A DNA stretch of 64,000 bases from an uncultured Cellulophaga sp. (GCA_947491225.1 CANLIE010000002.1:1-64000); one strand, 5' to 3'; numbered from the stretch's first letter, positions 42,060-51,495 are shown. A program made the numbers and translations. Notes: a model not told the origin generated them from the letters alone.

Positions 42060-43768
42060 TAATTTAAATTCAGTTCTTTTAGAATTCTAGCTATTTTGTT
42101 TTCTAATTGTAAGTTAATGTCTTTGTAATTTTCTGTTTTTTCTAGCGTAGTGTTTATACTAAAGTAAAATTTTATTTTAGGCTCTGTTCCACTTGGTCTG
42201 GCAGCCATTTTTGTACCATCTTTGGTTATATAAATAAGAACATTAGATTTAGGAATGGTAATCTGTTTTTCTTCTCCTGTAATTATATTTTTAGCAATGG
42301 AAGTATTGTAATCTTCTATCCATTCTACTTTAGAACCATCTATAGTAGTTATAGGATTATTTTTAAAATCTACCATCATTTGTTTAATCTCTTCTGCTCC
42401 AGAAATTCCTTTCTTGGTTATGGAAATCAATTTCTCTTTATAAAAGCCACAATCAACATAACAGTCTATTAAGTCTTTGTAGAAAGAGCTTCCGTTGGCT
42501 TTGGCATTTGCTCCAATTTCACAAGCTAATAGGGTAGAGGTAACAGCATCTTTGTCACGCACAAAGTCGCCCACCATAAAACCAAAACTTTCTTCACCAC
42601 CACCAACAAAATATTGATTAGGAGCATCTTTAATCATTTTAGCAATCCATTTAAAACCTGTTAAAGCAGTTTTACATTCAACATTGTACAAGGCTGCTAA
42701 TTTGTTCATCATTGGAGTAGAAACAATGGTAGAGCCAATAAATTCATTACCCGTAAAACCTTTTTGTTTTCTTTGCTCAAGAAGGAACCTAGTCATTAAA
42801 ATCATTGTTTGGTTACCGTTAAGTAACTCTAAATTACCTTCTAAATTACGTACGGCAATACCTAACCTATCACAATCCGGATCTGTACCTATAACTATGT
42901 CAGCACCAATTTGTTCTGCTTTTTTAATAGCTATAGAAAGTGCTTCTGGTTCTTCTGGATTGGGAGAAACAACTGTTGGGAAATCACCATCTGGTTTTGC
43001 TTGCTCTTCTATTATAGTAACATTATTGTACCCAGCACGTTTTAAAACTTCTGGTACAGCGGTAATGGAAGTACCATGTAAAGATGTAAAAACAATTTTA
43101 AAATCATCTTTACCTTTAGCGTTAAAGTTTCCGTTCTCTACAGATGCATTCATAAAGGCTTCATCTACCTCTTTGTCTATGAGTTTAATTTTTGTTTCAT
43201 CTGCCTTAAAATTTATGTCATCAAAAGAAATTGCATTAATTTCATTGATTATTTCTTTGTCTTGCGGAGGTACAATTTGTCCTCCATCTGTCCAATACAC
43301 TTTGTAGCCGTTATATTCTGGGGGGTTATGAGATGCTGTAAGAACAATACCAGTTTGGCAATTTAAGTGCCTTACTGCAAAAGATAACGCAGGTGTTGTT
43401 CTTAGATCAGAAAATAAATAAACTTGTATTCCGTTTGCAGAAAAAACTTCAGCTACTGTCTTGGCGAGTGTATCACTATTGTGTCTGCAATCATATGCTA
43501 TAACAACTTTTAAATCTTGATTGGGGTATACTTTTTTTAAGTAATTGCTAATGCCTTGCGTATTTTTTCCTAATGTATATTTATTTATTCTATTAGTGCC
43601 AACGCCCATAATACCACGCATTCCACCTGTTCCAAATTCCAAATTTTTATAAAAACTATCTTTTAATTCTTCTGGATTATGATTTAAAAGTGTTTCTACT
43701 TTTGTTTTGGTATCAGAGTCAAAAGTATTGGTTAGCCAAGTTTGTGCTGTTTGTTTAATAGAACTCAT
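42059..43768 (-). CDS. Phosphohexomutase (phosphoglucomutase/phosphomannomutase)
   Basis: A 569-residue alpha-D-phosphohexomutase. The active-site serine is in TASHNPPEYNGYKVYW. The metal-binding loop IGTDPDCDRLGIAV, the sugar-binding GGEESFGF (VGGGEESFGFMVGDFV) and the phosphate-binding RPSGTEPKIKFYF are all present. It interconverts glucose-1- and glucose-6-phosphate, or the mannose equivalents, and so feeds sugar nucleotide synthesis. The gene is coupled to the ABC exporter downstream and follows a family 2 glycosyltransferase with a 33-base gap, fitting an envelope glycan operon. Which sugar it prefers cannot be read from sequence. Confidence 0.93.
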   Translation of the reverse strand: MSSIKQTAQTWLTNTFDSDTKTKVETLLNHNPEELKDSFYKNLEFGTGGMRGIMGVGTNRINKYTLGKNTQGISNYLKKVYPNQDLKVVIAYDCRHNSDTLAKTVAEVFSANGIQVYLFSDLRTTPALSFAVRHLNCQTGIVLTASHNPPEYNGYKVYWTDGGQIVPPQDKEIINEINAISFDDINFKADETKIKLIDKEVDEAFMNASVENGNFNAKGKDDFKIVFTSLHGTSITAVPEVLKRAGYNNVTIIEEQAKPDGDFPTVVSPNPEEPEALSIAIKKAEQIGADIVIGTDPDCDRLGIAVRNLEGNLELLNGNQTMILMTRFLLEQRKQKGFTGNEFIGSTIVSTPMMNKLAALYNVECKTALTGFKWIAKMIKDAPNQYFVGGGEESFGFMVGDFVRDKDAVTSTLLACEIGANAKANGSSFYKDLIDCYVDCGFYKEKLISITKKGISGAEEIKQMMVDFKNNPITTIDGSKVEWIEDYNTSIAKNIITGEEKQITIPKSNVLIYITKDGTKMAARPSGTEPKIKFYFSINTTLEKTENYKDINLQLENKIARILKELNLN

Positions 43769-43801
43769 TGTAATTTTTTTATAAAATGATAAATAAACTT
43801 A

Positions 43802-44755
43802 TTATATAGTGATATTTATTTTTTCAGAAATTGTATATCTAGTTTCATTATTTTTAGAACGAACCATAATTTCTCCTAAAAAGCCTGCCAAAAATAATTG
43901 ACATCCCATTACCATTGCTGTTAATGCAATATAAAATTGAGGTCTATCCGTAATCAATCTACTAAATTTATTGATAAATAATTTGTCTATGCCTAAATAT
44001 AAGGCAAATCCAAACCCAATAATGAACATTATTGCACCAAGCGCACCAAAAAGGTGCATTGGTCTTTTTCCAAATTTTGATAAAAACCAAATGGTTATCA
44101 AGTCTAGAAAACCATTTATAAAACGTTCTGCGCCAAATTTTGTTTTGCCATATTTGCGAGCTTGGTGTTGCACTATTTTTTCATCAATTTTAGAAAAACC
44201 TGCATTTTTTGCTAAAACAGGAATGTAACGATGCATTTCTCCTGAAACTTCTATGTTTTTTACAACCTCTTTTTTGTACGCTTTTAAGCCACAATTAAAA
44301 TCATGTAATTTAACCCCAGATGTTTTTTTTGCTGCCCAATTAAAGAGTTTAGATGGCGTATTTTTAAAAATTACAGAATCATATCTTTTTTTCTTCCAAC
44401 CAGAAATTAAATCAAAACCGTCTTTAGTTATTAGATTATAAAGTTCAGGAATTTCTTCAGGATTATCCTGTAAATCGGCATCCATAGTAATAATTACATC
44501 GCCTTGAGCTGCTTTAAACCCTGCGTGTAATGCTTGAGATTTTCCAAAATTTCGTAGAAACCGAATACCTTTTACATTTGGGTTTTTAGAAGTCAACTCA
44601 GATATTATTTTCCAAGAAAGATCTGTGCTGCCATCATCTATAAAAAGTATTTCATATAAAAAATGATTGGACTGCATCACAGATACAATCCAATCATGTA
44701 ATTCTTTTAATGATTCTTCCTCGTTTAAAAGGGGAATAACAATAGATAAATTCAT
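43802..44755 (-). CDS. Family 2 glycosyltransferase, membrane-anchored
   Basis: A 317-residue GT2 enzyme of the DPM1/GtrB-like type. The catalytic domain (about 1-220) has IVIPLLNEEESLKELHDWIV, LFIDDGSTDLSWKI, and ITMDADLQDNPEEI with the DxD-like metal motif. Two membrane helices follow (about 228-252 and 272-300). Such enzymes transfer a sugar, often glucose or mannose, from a nucleotide to polyprenyl phosphate at the inner membrane. The operon with a phosphohexomutase and an MsbA-type exporter supports a role in envelope glycan or lipid assembly. Confidence 0.88.
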   Translation of the reverse strand: MNLSIVIPLLNEEESLKELHDWIVSVMQSNHFLYEILFIDDGSTDLSWKIISELTSKNPNVKGIRFLRNFGKSQALHAGFKAAQGDVIITMDADLQDNPEEIPELYNLITKDGFDLISGWKKKRYDSVIFKNTPSKLFNWAAKKTSGVKLHDFNCGLKAYKKEVVKNIEVSGEMHRYIPVLAKNAGFSKIDEKIVQHQARKYGKTKFGAERFINGFLDLITIWFLSKFGKRPMHLFGALGAIMFIIGFGFALYLGIDKLFINKFSRLITDRPQFYIALTAMVMGCQLFLAGFLGEIMVRSKNNETRYTISEKINITI

Positions 44756-44777
44756 AGTGTACTATTGAAAATAGTTT

Positions 44778-44785
44778 CAAAAGTA
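44778..44785 (-). promoter_or_regulatory. Probable -7 element of the glycosyltransferase operon
   Basis: On the minus strand, TACTTTTG matches TAnnTTTG and lies 23 bases before the ATG at 44755. No clear TTG is found at the expected upstream distance. Confidence 0.4.
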
Positions 44786-44792
44786 CAAATTC

Positions 44793-45311
44793 CTAAATAG
44801 TTTCTTGCTTTTTTGTTTTGAAAACTGACCCCATAATTGCTGATATAATCAACCCTAAAAAACTAAACCATAATATGGTAAATAAAATACCTGTTATTTT
44901 AGGAGTAGGAGGGTTTTCTTCTAATTGCATTATAATTGCTTTTTCTGCTTCAGCGCCCCACATTTGTCCCCATTTAACCATTGTGTTTGTTTGAAAATTT
45001 GGATCTAGAAATTTATCATAAACATATGATGAGATACCATATAAAGCACCAATGACAACCATAAGTGTTACTCCTAATAAAATAGCTTGTCTTAGTGTTA
45101 TATTATTGTTATTAATACTTTTAAATTTTTTAATGACGTATCTTATAATGATGATTTCTGCTATGAAGCAAATAAAAAATGTACTATAATATAGAACAGG
45201 AGAAGCATCTAATATTTTGGGTATAAAATCAATAACTACTCTAGAAATAGCAACAATAATTGCTATAGGTAATATAAATTTTTTTATAATTTCTTTATTG
45301 GATTCTTCCAT
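44793..45311 (-). CDS. DUF4199 membrane protein
   Basis: A 172-residue integral membrane protein with four hydrophobic segments (about 12-30, 40-58, 75-97 and 141-160) and a soluble loop of about 45 residues before the last. The pattern, including LRQAILLGVTLMVVIGALYG and KWGQMWGAEAEKAIIMQL, is that of DUF4199, a Bacteroidota family of unknown function that usually lies next to a GT2 glycosyltransferase, as it does here. It may work with that enzyme; this is inference from the recurrent neighbourhood. The promoter for the glycosyltransferase lies in the short gap downstream. Confidence 0.82.
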   Translation of the reverse strand: MEESNKEIIKKFILPIAIIVAISRVVIDFIPKILDASPVLYYSTFFICFIAEIIIIRYVIKKFKSINNNNITLRQAILLGVTLMVVIGALYGISSYVYDKFLDPNFQTNTMVKWGQMWGAEAEKAIIMQLEENPPTPKITGILFTILWFSFLGLIISAIMGSVFKTKKQETI

Positions 45312-45411
45312 TTTCTTATTTTTTTAGTTGTTATTGTATTAGTGCATAATTTACTAATTATGTTACACATAAAATTATACTAATTTTTATTTTATTTTTT
45401 GCGCATAAAAA

Positions 45412-45441
45412 TTGTTGTTTTCATAAAAATACGTATTTTTG
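45412..45441 (+). promoter_or_regulatory. Consensus Bacteroidota promoter for rpmE2
   Basis: TTG (45412-45414), a 19-base spacer, then TATTTTTG (45434-45441) match the TTG-N19-TAnnTTTG consensus exactly. The start would fall about 7 bases after the -7 box, giving a leader of about 30 bases before the L31 ATG at 45481. Confidence 0.85.
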
Positions 45442-45480
45442 CACCGCTAAATTTATTTAGAAGAATAAAAGTATTTAAAG

Positions 45481-45732
45481 ATGAGAAAAGGTATACACCC
45501 AGAGAATTATAGAATGGTAGCGTTTAAAGATATGTCTAATGATGAGGTATTTTTAACTAAATCTACAGCAAATACAAAAGAAACTTTAGATGTTGATGGT
45601 GTAGAGTATCCATTAATTAAGTTGGAGATTTCAAGGACTTCGCATCCATTTTACACTGGTAAAGCTAAATTAGTAGATACAGCTGGTCGTATTGATAAGT
45701 TTAAAAATAAATATAAGAAATTTAGTAAATAA
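45481..45732 (+). CDS. rpmE2: Type B 50S ribosomal protein L31
   Basis: An 83-residue L31 of the type B (cysteine-less) form: MRKGIHPENYRMVAFKDMSN with no CxxC metal site, then the FTGKAKLVDTAGRIDKFKNK-like C-terminal block (KAKLVDTAGRIDKFKNKYKK). Type B L31 usually replaces the zinc form when zinc is scarce; in many Bacteroidota it is the only copy. It is a large-subunit protein at the central protuberance. It has its own consensus promoter and is followed by a strong terminator, so it forms a single-gene unit. Confidence 0.97.
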   Translation: MRKGIHPENYRMVAFKDMSNDEVFLTKSTANTKETLDVDGVEYPLIKLEISRTSHPFYTGKAKLVDTAGRIDKFKNKYKKFSK

Positions 45733-45755
45733 TAATTTCTTTGTTATACATTTAT

Positions 45756-45794
45756 AAAGTCATGTTCTAATTGCTATTGGAACATGACTTTTTT
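45756..45794 (+). terminator. Terminator after rpmE2
   Basis: AAAGTCATGTTC (45756-45767) pairs perfectly with GAACATGACTTT (45780-45791) around a 12-base loop, followed by a T run. Confidence 0.92.
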
Positions 45795-45820
45795 AGTTTT
45801 ACTTAAAACCTTAGAAAGTG

Positions 45821-46996
45821 ATGAACTACATTTTATTTGATGGTACTGTTAGAAACGCATTATTGCCTTTTACGTATACAAGACCAGTTGCAGATATTAG
45901 AGTTGGTATTTTAACCATTCGCGAAAAATGGGAAAAGTATCTAGGAAATACTACAAGTACGGTCACTGAGGATTACTTAAGTGTAAAATATCCGATGGTT
46001 GAATTAGCGAAAAATGTGATGATTAATGCATCATATCTACCAAATACGGTACTAGTTGATTTAATAAAAAACCTAAAAGAAAATCAGGTCATATACCATA
46101 AAGAAAATATAGTTGCTTTTTTTACAACAGAAGCTCAGAAAGAAGTCGATTTTGATACGTATGAAGTTATAGAATTTACAGAAGATGTAATACACATTGA
46201 ATATACTTGGGACATTTTTTCTAAAAATGAAGAAGCATTAAAAGCTGATTTTGATTTAATAACGGCAGGAAGAAATAGTGCTCCAATTTCTAAGAGCAAT
46301 ACAATTATTAACGCTGAAAACATTTTTTTAGAAGAAGGTGCTATAGTAGAACATTGTATGCTTAATGCTACCAATGGTCCAATATATGTAGGAAAAAATG
46401 CAGAAATATGGGAAGGTGCACTGGTTAGAGGAAGTTTAGCATTGTGTAACAATGCGGTAATTAAGATGGGTGCAAAAATTTATGGAGCTACTACCATAGG
46501 ACCTTATAGTAAGGTTTGTGGAGAGGTTAGTAATTCTGTAATTTTTGGCTATTCTAGTAAAGGACATGAAGGCTATCTTGGTAATTCTGTCTTAGGCGAA
46601 TGGTGTAATATTGGTGCAGATTCTAACAATTCTAATTTAAAAAATAACTATGCAAAAGTTAGGATGTGGAATTATGATACAGAGAGCTTTGAGCAAACAG
46701 GGCTGCAATTTTGTGGTTTAATGATGGGGGATCACAGTAAAAGCGCCATAAATACTATGTTTAATACAGGTACGGTTGTTGGTGTAAATGTAAATGTATA
46801 TGTACCTGGATTTCCAAGGAACTTTATACCAAGTTTTAGCTGGGGCGCTGCATCAGGATTTATAACATACACCACTAAAAAAGCCTTTGAAACAGCAAGG
46901 ATAGTGATGGCTAGACGTAATGTAGAATTAACGGAGGAAGATACTGCTATTCTAGAACACGTTTTTGAAGAAAGTAAAAAGTGGCGTAAAGATTAA
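45821..46996 (+). CDS. GlmU-like sugar nucleotidyltransferase
   Basis: A 391-residue protein. I take the ATG at 45821; a GTG three bases earlier is also in frame. The N-terminal part (MNYILFDGTVRNALLPFTYT, RPVADIRVGILTIREKWEKY) is a diverged nucleotidyltransferase of the kind annotated as GlmU-like or NTP_transf_4 in flavobacteria. The C-terminal half is a left-handed beta-helix (IVEHCMLNATNGPIYVGKNA, VIKMGAKIYGATTIGPYSKV, GNSVLGEWCNIGADSNNSNL), the acyltransferase type fold. Possible role: UDP-sugar synthesis or an acyl-sugar step in the envelope. It precedes sixA by about 95 bases; the shared operon is uncertain. Confidence 0.82.
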   Translation: MNYILFDGTVRNALLPFTYTRPVADIRVGILTIREKWEKYLGNTTSTVTEDYLSVKYPMVELAKNVMINASYLPNTVLVDLIKNLKENQVIYHKENIVAFFTTEAQKEVDFDTYEVIEFTEDVIHIEYTWDIFSKNEEALKADFDLITAGRNSAPISKSNTIINAENIFLEEGAIVEHCMLNATNGPIYVGKNAEIWEGALVRGSLALCNNAVIKMGAKIYGATTIGPYSKVCGEVSNSVIFGYSSKGHEGYLGNSVLGEWCNIGADSNNSNLKNNYAKVRMWNYDTESFEQTGLQFCGLMMGDHSKSAINTMFNTGTVVGVNVNVYVPGFPRNFIPSFSWGAASGFITYTTKKAFETARIVMARRNVELTEEDTAILEHVFEESKKWRKD

Positions 46997-47090
46997 ATTT
47001 TTGTGAAGAAGCAGTAACATTTAAAGGTAATTTTAATAAGTTTTTGTACTTTTCCATTTAATTTTTAATAGATATAAAAATTAAATTTAA

Positions 47091-47576
47091 ATGAAAAAAT
47101 TAACCTTGATTCGTCACGGAAAATCCTCTTGGAATTACAATGTATCAGACAGGGATAGACCTTTACTAGAAAGAGGAATTAATGATGCTTATTTGGTTGC
47201 ATCTACTATAGATTCAAACACATTTGATGCTGTTTTTTCTAGTCCTGCAAATAGAGCTTTACATACATGTTCCATATTTTTAAGAGTGCTTAACATACCT
47301 TCTAGACAGCTAGGAGTTTTTGATGAGTTATATGACTTTTCAGGAGAATATGTAATTAAATTTATTCATAGCTTAGATAATCACTTGCAAGATGTAGTAA
47401 TTTTTGGACACAATTATGCACTAACATCAATAGTGAATATGTTTGGTGATAAAGAAATAGATAATGTGCCTACGGCAGGGCTTGTAGAACTGAATTTTGA
47501 TATTTTAGATTGGAATTTAGTTAAGAAAGGAGTTACTAAAAAAATAATGTTCCCCAAAAATTTAAAGAATGATTAA
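47091..47576 (+). CDS. sixA: SixA-type phosphohistidine phosphatase
   Basis: A 161-residue histidine phosphatase: the N-terminal motif LIRHGKSSW (R8, H9), the branched arginine in VFSSPANRALHT, and the second catalytic histidine in VVIFGHNYALTSIV. The family hydrolyses phosphohistidine in proteins. Its 3' end overlaps ppk1 by eight bases, so the two are translationally coupled. Polyphosphate kinase works through a phosphohistidine intermediate, so SixA may act on it; that is an inference from this neighbourhood. The start is an ATG after an A-rich leader. Confidence 0.88.
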   Translation: MKKLTLIRHGKSSWNYNVSDRDRPLLERGINDAYLVASTIDSNTFDAVFSSPANRALHTCSIFLRVLNIPSRQLGVFDELYDFSGEYVIKFIHSLDNHLQDVVIFGHNYALTSIVNMFGDKEIDNVPTAGLVELNFDILDWNLVKKGVTKKIMFPKNLKND

Positions 47577-49647
47577 AACTAAAAATCAATATATAAATAG
47601 AGAAATAAGCTGGCTTAGTTTTAATGAGCGTGTTTTGCAAGAGAGTGCAGATACAAATGTACCTTTAATTGAAAGGTTACGATTTTTGGGCATATTTTCT
47701 AATAATTTAGATGAGTTTTTTAAAGTGCGTTATGCTACCGTAAAGAGAATTGTAGATGCAGGAAAAACAGGTAAAAGTGTTTTGGGAGGAGAAAAGGCAA
47801 AAGATTTATTGGAGGAGATAACGACTATTGTTATTAAACAACAAACCAAGAGTTTGGAAATTCTTGGAGACATAGAAAAAGAACTAGAGACAGAAAATAT
47901 ATTTATTATTGATGAAAATGAAGTAACAGAAACTCAAGCTTCTTTTATTAAAGGATACTTTATGCAAAAAGTAAGTCCTAGATTAATGACTATAATTCTT
48001 AATGATTTGCGAGAGTTTCCTTTGTTAAAGGACACAGCTGCATATTTAGCCATAAAAATGGAATTGGTAAATGATGCTAATGAGGAGGTGACAGAGAATG
48101 AAAATAAATATGCATTAATAGAAATCCCTAAAGACATAGATCGTTTTGTTGTTCTACCAAATGATGGTGATAAAAACTATATTATTTTGTTAGATGATTT
48201 AATTAGATATTCATTACGACATATTTTTAATATGTTTTCTTATGAATCTATTTCTGCTCATATGATAAAGATTACAAGGGATGCAGAATTAGATATAGAT
48301 AATGATCTTAGTAAGAGTTTTATTGAGAAGATTTCATCTAGTGTGGAACATCGCAAAATAAGTGATCCAGTTCGTTTTGTATACGATAAAAATATAGCGA
48401 AAGATACTCTTTCCTTTTTGATGGATAAAATGAGAATAGAGGAAACAGATAGTATAATTCCTGGCGGTAGATACCATAACCGTCGAGATTATATGAAGTT
48501 TCCTAGTTTAGGACGTAAAGATTTAATGTATAAAAAAAATATAGCTTTACCAGTCAAAGATTTTAGTTTTGAAGGCAGTATTTTGGAAAACATTGCCAAA
48601 AAAGATTATTTGCAATATACACCTTATCATACATTTGCTTATATTACAAAATTTTTAAGGGAAGCTGCCTTAGATCCTAAAGTAAGAACCATTAAACTTA
48701 CAGTATATAGGTTAGCAAGTAATTCTCAAGTTGCATCGTCTTTAATAAATGCTGCAAAAAACGGGAAGCAGGTAACCGTACAAATAGAATTACAGGCAAG
48801 GTTTGATGAGCAAGCCAACATACAATATGCAGAAGAACTACAAGCAGAAGGTGTAAAGCTTATTTTTGGTGTTTCTGGGTTAAAGGTGCACAGTAAAATA
48901 TGTGTAATAGAAAGAGAAGAGAACGATAAAATTAAGCGTTATGGTTTTGTAAGTACAGGTAATTTTAATGAAGCTACAGCAAATATTTACACAGATTATA
49001 CTTTGTTTACCGCTCATACTCCTATTTTAAAAGAACTAAATAAAGTATTTAACTTTTTTGAAACATCTTATAAAATAAATAAATATAAACATTTAGTAGT
49101 GTCTCCTCACTACACAAAAAATGTTTTTATAGCATTAATAGAGAAGGAAATAGAAAATGCAAAAGCAGGTAAAGATGCTTTTATAAAAATTAAAATGAAT
49201 AGTTTTACTTCCTATAAAATGGTTGATAAATTGTATGAAGCCAGCAATGCAGGAGTAAAAATTCAGTTAATAATAAGAGGCATTTGCTGCTTAGTTCCAG
49301 GTATAGAAGGAATGAGTGAAAATATAGAAGCAATAAGTGTAGTAGACAAATTTTTAGAACATACTAGAGTATTCATTTTTGGTAACAATGGAGCGCCAAA
49401 AATTTATATTTCATCTGCAGATTGGATGACAAGAAATTTGGATTTTAGAGTAGAGGTGGGCTGCCCTATTTACGACGAAGATATTAAACAAGAATTATTA
49501 GATACATTTGATATTTCCTGGAATGACAATGTTAAAGCAAGAATATTCTCAAAAGAGCAAGACAACGCTTATAGAAAAAATGATAAACCAAAACTTAGAT
49601 CTCAATTTGCTATTTATGATTATTATAAGAAAAAATTAAACCTATAA
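47569..49647 (+). CDS. ppk1: Polyphosphate kinase 1
   Basis: A 692-residue Ppk1, which polymerises phosphate from ATP into long-chain polyphosphate at the membrane. The N-terminal NREISWLSFNERVLQESADT and SNNLDEFFKVRYATVKR begin the family's helical domain. The two C-terminal phospholipase-D-like domains hold the catalytic centre: the phosphorylated H441 in GLKVHSKICVI, FVSTGNFNEATANIYTDYT and WMTRNLDFRVEVGCPI. It lies between sixA and ppx, an arrangement that joins synthesis and breakdown of polyphosphate in one operon. Likely role: phosphate storage and stress response. Confidence 0.96.
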   Translation: MIKTKNQYINREISWLSFNERVLQESADTNVPLIERLRFLGIFSNNLDEFFKVRYATVKRIVDAGKTGKSVLGGEKAKDLLEEITTIVIKQQTKSLEILGDIEKELETENIFIIDENEVTETQASFIKGYFMQKVSPRLMTIILNDLREFPLLKDTAAYLAIKMELVNDANEEVTENENKYALIEIPKDIDRFVVLPNDGDKNYIILLDDLIRYSLRHIFNMFSYESISAHMIKITRDAELDIDNDLSKSFIEKISSSVEHRKISDPVRFVYDKNIAKDTLSFLMDKMRIEETDSIIPGGRYHNRRDYMKFPSLGRKDLMYKKNIALPVKDFSFEGSILENIAKKDYLQYTPYHTFAYITKFLREAALDPKVRTIKLTVYRLASNSQVASSLINAAKNGKQVTVQIELQARFDEQANIQYAEELQAEGVKLIFGVSGLKVHSKICVIEREENDKIKRYGFVSTGNFNEATANIYTDYTLFTAHTPILKELNKVFNFFETSYKINKYKHLVVSPHYTKNVFIALIEKEIENAKAGKDAFIKIKMNSFTSYKMVDKLYEASNAGVKIQLIIRGICCLVPGIEGMSENIEAISVVDKFLEHTRVFIFGNNGAPKIYISSADWMTRNLDFRVEVGCPIYDEDIKQELLDTFDISWNDNVKARIFSKEQDNAYRKNDKPKLRSQFAIYDYYKKKLNL

Positions 49648-49656
49648 GCTATTATT

Positions 49657-50541
49657 TTGAGAATTTTTAAACTTGCAGCAATAGATATAGGTTCCAATGC
49701 CATAAGATTGCTTATACATAATATTATTGAAATTAAAGACAAGAAAACTGAGTTTAGAAAAAGTTCTTTAGTTAGGGTTCCTATACGTTTGGGAGAAGAT
49801 TCTTTTACTGTTGGAGAAATATCTGATAGGAATGTTAACCGTATGATAGATGCTATGAAAGCATTTAGATTATTAATGAACGTCAATGGTGTTGAAAGTT
49901 ATATGGCCTGTGCCACATCTGCCATTAGAGAAGCTAATAATGGTTATGAGGTTATTGAAAAAATCCGTGAAGAATCTGGAATTAATGTAGAAATGATAGA
50001 TGGGAAAAAGGAAGCAGCAATAATTGCTTTCACAGATTTAAAAGAACTGATTAATAATGACCAAGCATATCTGTATGTAGATGTAGGAGGTGGTAGTACA
50101 GAGTTTACACTGTTTTCTGAAGGTAAAATGATGGTATCTAAATCGTTTAAGCTAGGAACAGTTAGGTTACTAAATGATATGGTTGGTAAAAAGGTATGGG
50201 AGCAATTGGAATTTTGGATTAAAGAGCATACATCTAATGTATCTAAAATATCTATTATAGGATCAGGAGGAAACATAAACAAATTACATAAAATGTCTGG
50301 TAGAAAAATAGGAGAACCATTATCTTATATTTGGCTTAACGCACAGTATCATTTTTTAGAGAGTATGAGTTATGAGAACAGAATTTCCGAATTGGGATTA
50401 AATCAAGATAGGGCAGATGTAATTATACCCGCTACACGTATTTTTTTGTCAGCAGCAAAATGGTCAGGAGCTAAAAAAATACACGTTCCAAAGATTGGAT
50501 TGTCAGATGGTATGATAAAAACATTGTATTACAGTAAGTAA
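49657..50541 (+). CDS. ppx: Exopolyphosphatase / Ppx-GppA phosphatase
   Basis: A 294-residue enzyme of the Ppx/GppA family, which removes phosphate from polyphosphate ends or from pppGpp. The ATPase-like fold shows AAIDIGSNAIRLLI (phosphate-1 motif), MACATSAIREANNG and YVDVGGGSTEFTLFSEG (phosphate-2). It is shorter than E. coli Ppx and lacks its C-terminal domains, matching the short Bacteroidota form. The start is TTG (49657), 10 bases after ppk1; no in-frame ATG exists between the last stop and this site. It ends the sixA-ppk1-ppx operon. The specificity is uncertain. Confidence 0.92.
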   Translation: MRIFKLAAIDIGSNAIRLLIHNIIEIKDKKTEFRKSSLVRVPIRLGEDSFTVGEISDRNVNRMIDAMKAFRLLMNVNGVESYMACATSAIREANNGYEVIEKIREESGINVEMIDGKKEAAIIAFTDLKELINNDQAYLYVDVGGGSTEFTLFSEGKMMVSKSFKLGTVRLLNDMVGKKVWEQLEFWIKEHTSNVSKISIIGSGGNINKLHKMSGRKIGEPLSYIWLNAQYHFLESMSYENRISELGLNQDRADVIIPATRIFLSAAKWSGAKKIHVPKIGLSDGMIKTLYYSK

Positions 50542-50555
50542 TACATTTATCCTAA

Positions 50556-51137
50556 TTAGCCATGTATGTTGTTTGTTTTTCCTAATTTTTTCATTAAACT
50601 TGCTTCATAGTCAAGTAAATCTTGCCATTTCTGATCAACTTCTACTCTATCTCCATACTGTCTTGCAAAATTTAAAAACATTGTATAATGGCTAGCTTCA
50701 CTAATCATTAATTTATGATAGAACTCTGCTAATTCTTGGTCTTGCAATTCTTCAGAAAGTAACCTAAAACGTTCACAACTACGAGCTTCTATTAGGGCAG
50801 CATACAATAGTCTATGAACTAGCTGCGTAGTTCTACTGCCTCCTTTTGGGAAAAATTTTAATAAATCTATTACATATTCATCTTTACGATCTCTGCCTAG
50901 AGTTTTTCCTCGCGCTATAATACGGTCATGTACCATTTTAAAATGGCCCATTTCTTCCCTAGATAATGCAATCATTTCTTGTACTAACTCAGTATATTCC
51001 GGAAAACCAACTATAAGGGAAATAGCTGTAGCTGCTGCTTTTTGTTCGCAAAAGGCATGGTCAGTTAAAATATCATCAATATTTTTTTCAACAATATTAA
51101 CCCATCGTGGATCTGTTGGAAGCTTTAAACCTAGCAT
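50556..51137 (-). CDS. miaE: tRNA-(ms2io6A)-hydroxylase
   Basis: A 193-residue diiron hydroxylase that converts ms2i6A to ms2io6A at tRNA position 37. The MiaE-type sequence shows ferritin-like helices with the ligands: DHAFCEQKAAATAISLI, SREEMGHFKMVHDRI with the EExxH ligand motif, EARSCERFRLLSEEL and SEASHYTMFLNFARQYGD. It is a bacterial protein with few possible confusions. It is convergent with ppx and followed by no obvious terminator. A -7-like element (51156-51163) precedes it. Confidence 0.92.
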   Translation of the reverse strand: MLGLKLPTDPRWVNIVEKNIDDILTDHAFCEQKAAATAISLIVGFPEYTELVQEMIALSREEMGHFKMVHDRIIARGKTLGRDRKDEYVIDLLKFFPKGGSRTTQLVHRLLYAALIEARSCERFRLLSEELQDQELAEFYHKLMISEASHYTMFLNFARQYGDRVEVDQKWQDLLDYEASLMKKLGKTNNIHG

Positions 51138-51155
51138 AATTTATGTATTACAATA

Positions 51156-51163
51156 CAAAAGTA
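51156..51163 (-). promoter_or_regulatory. Probable -7 element of miaE
   Basis: On the minus strand, TACTTTTG matches TAnnTTTG and sits 19 bases before the ATG. No TTG is seen at the usual upstream spacing. Confidence 0.4.
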
Positions 51164-51230
51164 TGTATTATTCAGCTTATTCAGATATACTAACTTTCAT
51201 ATTTTATTAAAAAAGATTTAAATTAATTAT

Positions 51231-51375
51231 ATATCTGTTTTAGTTATATAATCACTATGTTACCTCAAAATTTATTACAGGGATGAATTTTATAAATTTG
51301 ATTTATACAGAATTAAATTCTAAAATTAGTTTAGAATGGCACTCTTCTTAATCTTACGTTACTAAATGTAAGTTA
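51231..51375. repeat. Intergenic palindromic repeat, copy 3
   Basis: The copy begins ATATCTGTTTTAGTTATATA, followed by ATCACTATGTTACC, as in copy 1. It continues with the decayed core TCAAAATTTATTACAGGGAT and a tail ending near CTTACGTTACTAAAT, like copy 1's ATCTTACATCATT. It fills most of the 358-base gene-free gap between miaE and dnaX; I see no other gene in that gap. Confidence 0.55.
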
Positions 51376-51495
51376 ATTCATTATTATGAAATACAACAGT
51401 ATAATAATATAAAAATATGATGTAGGGTAAGTCCTTAATTGTAAAAGAATTTAATCTCTTTATATGATTAACATAACAAATTATTATCAGGCAAA

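Noticed and set aside
42684-43307. 207-codon plus-strand frame inside the phosphohexomutase gene
   Set aside because: Antisense to the catalytic and metal-binding motifs of the mutase; composition is that of a shadow frame.
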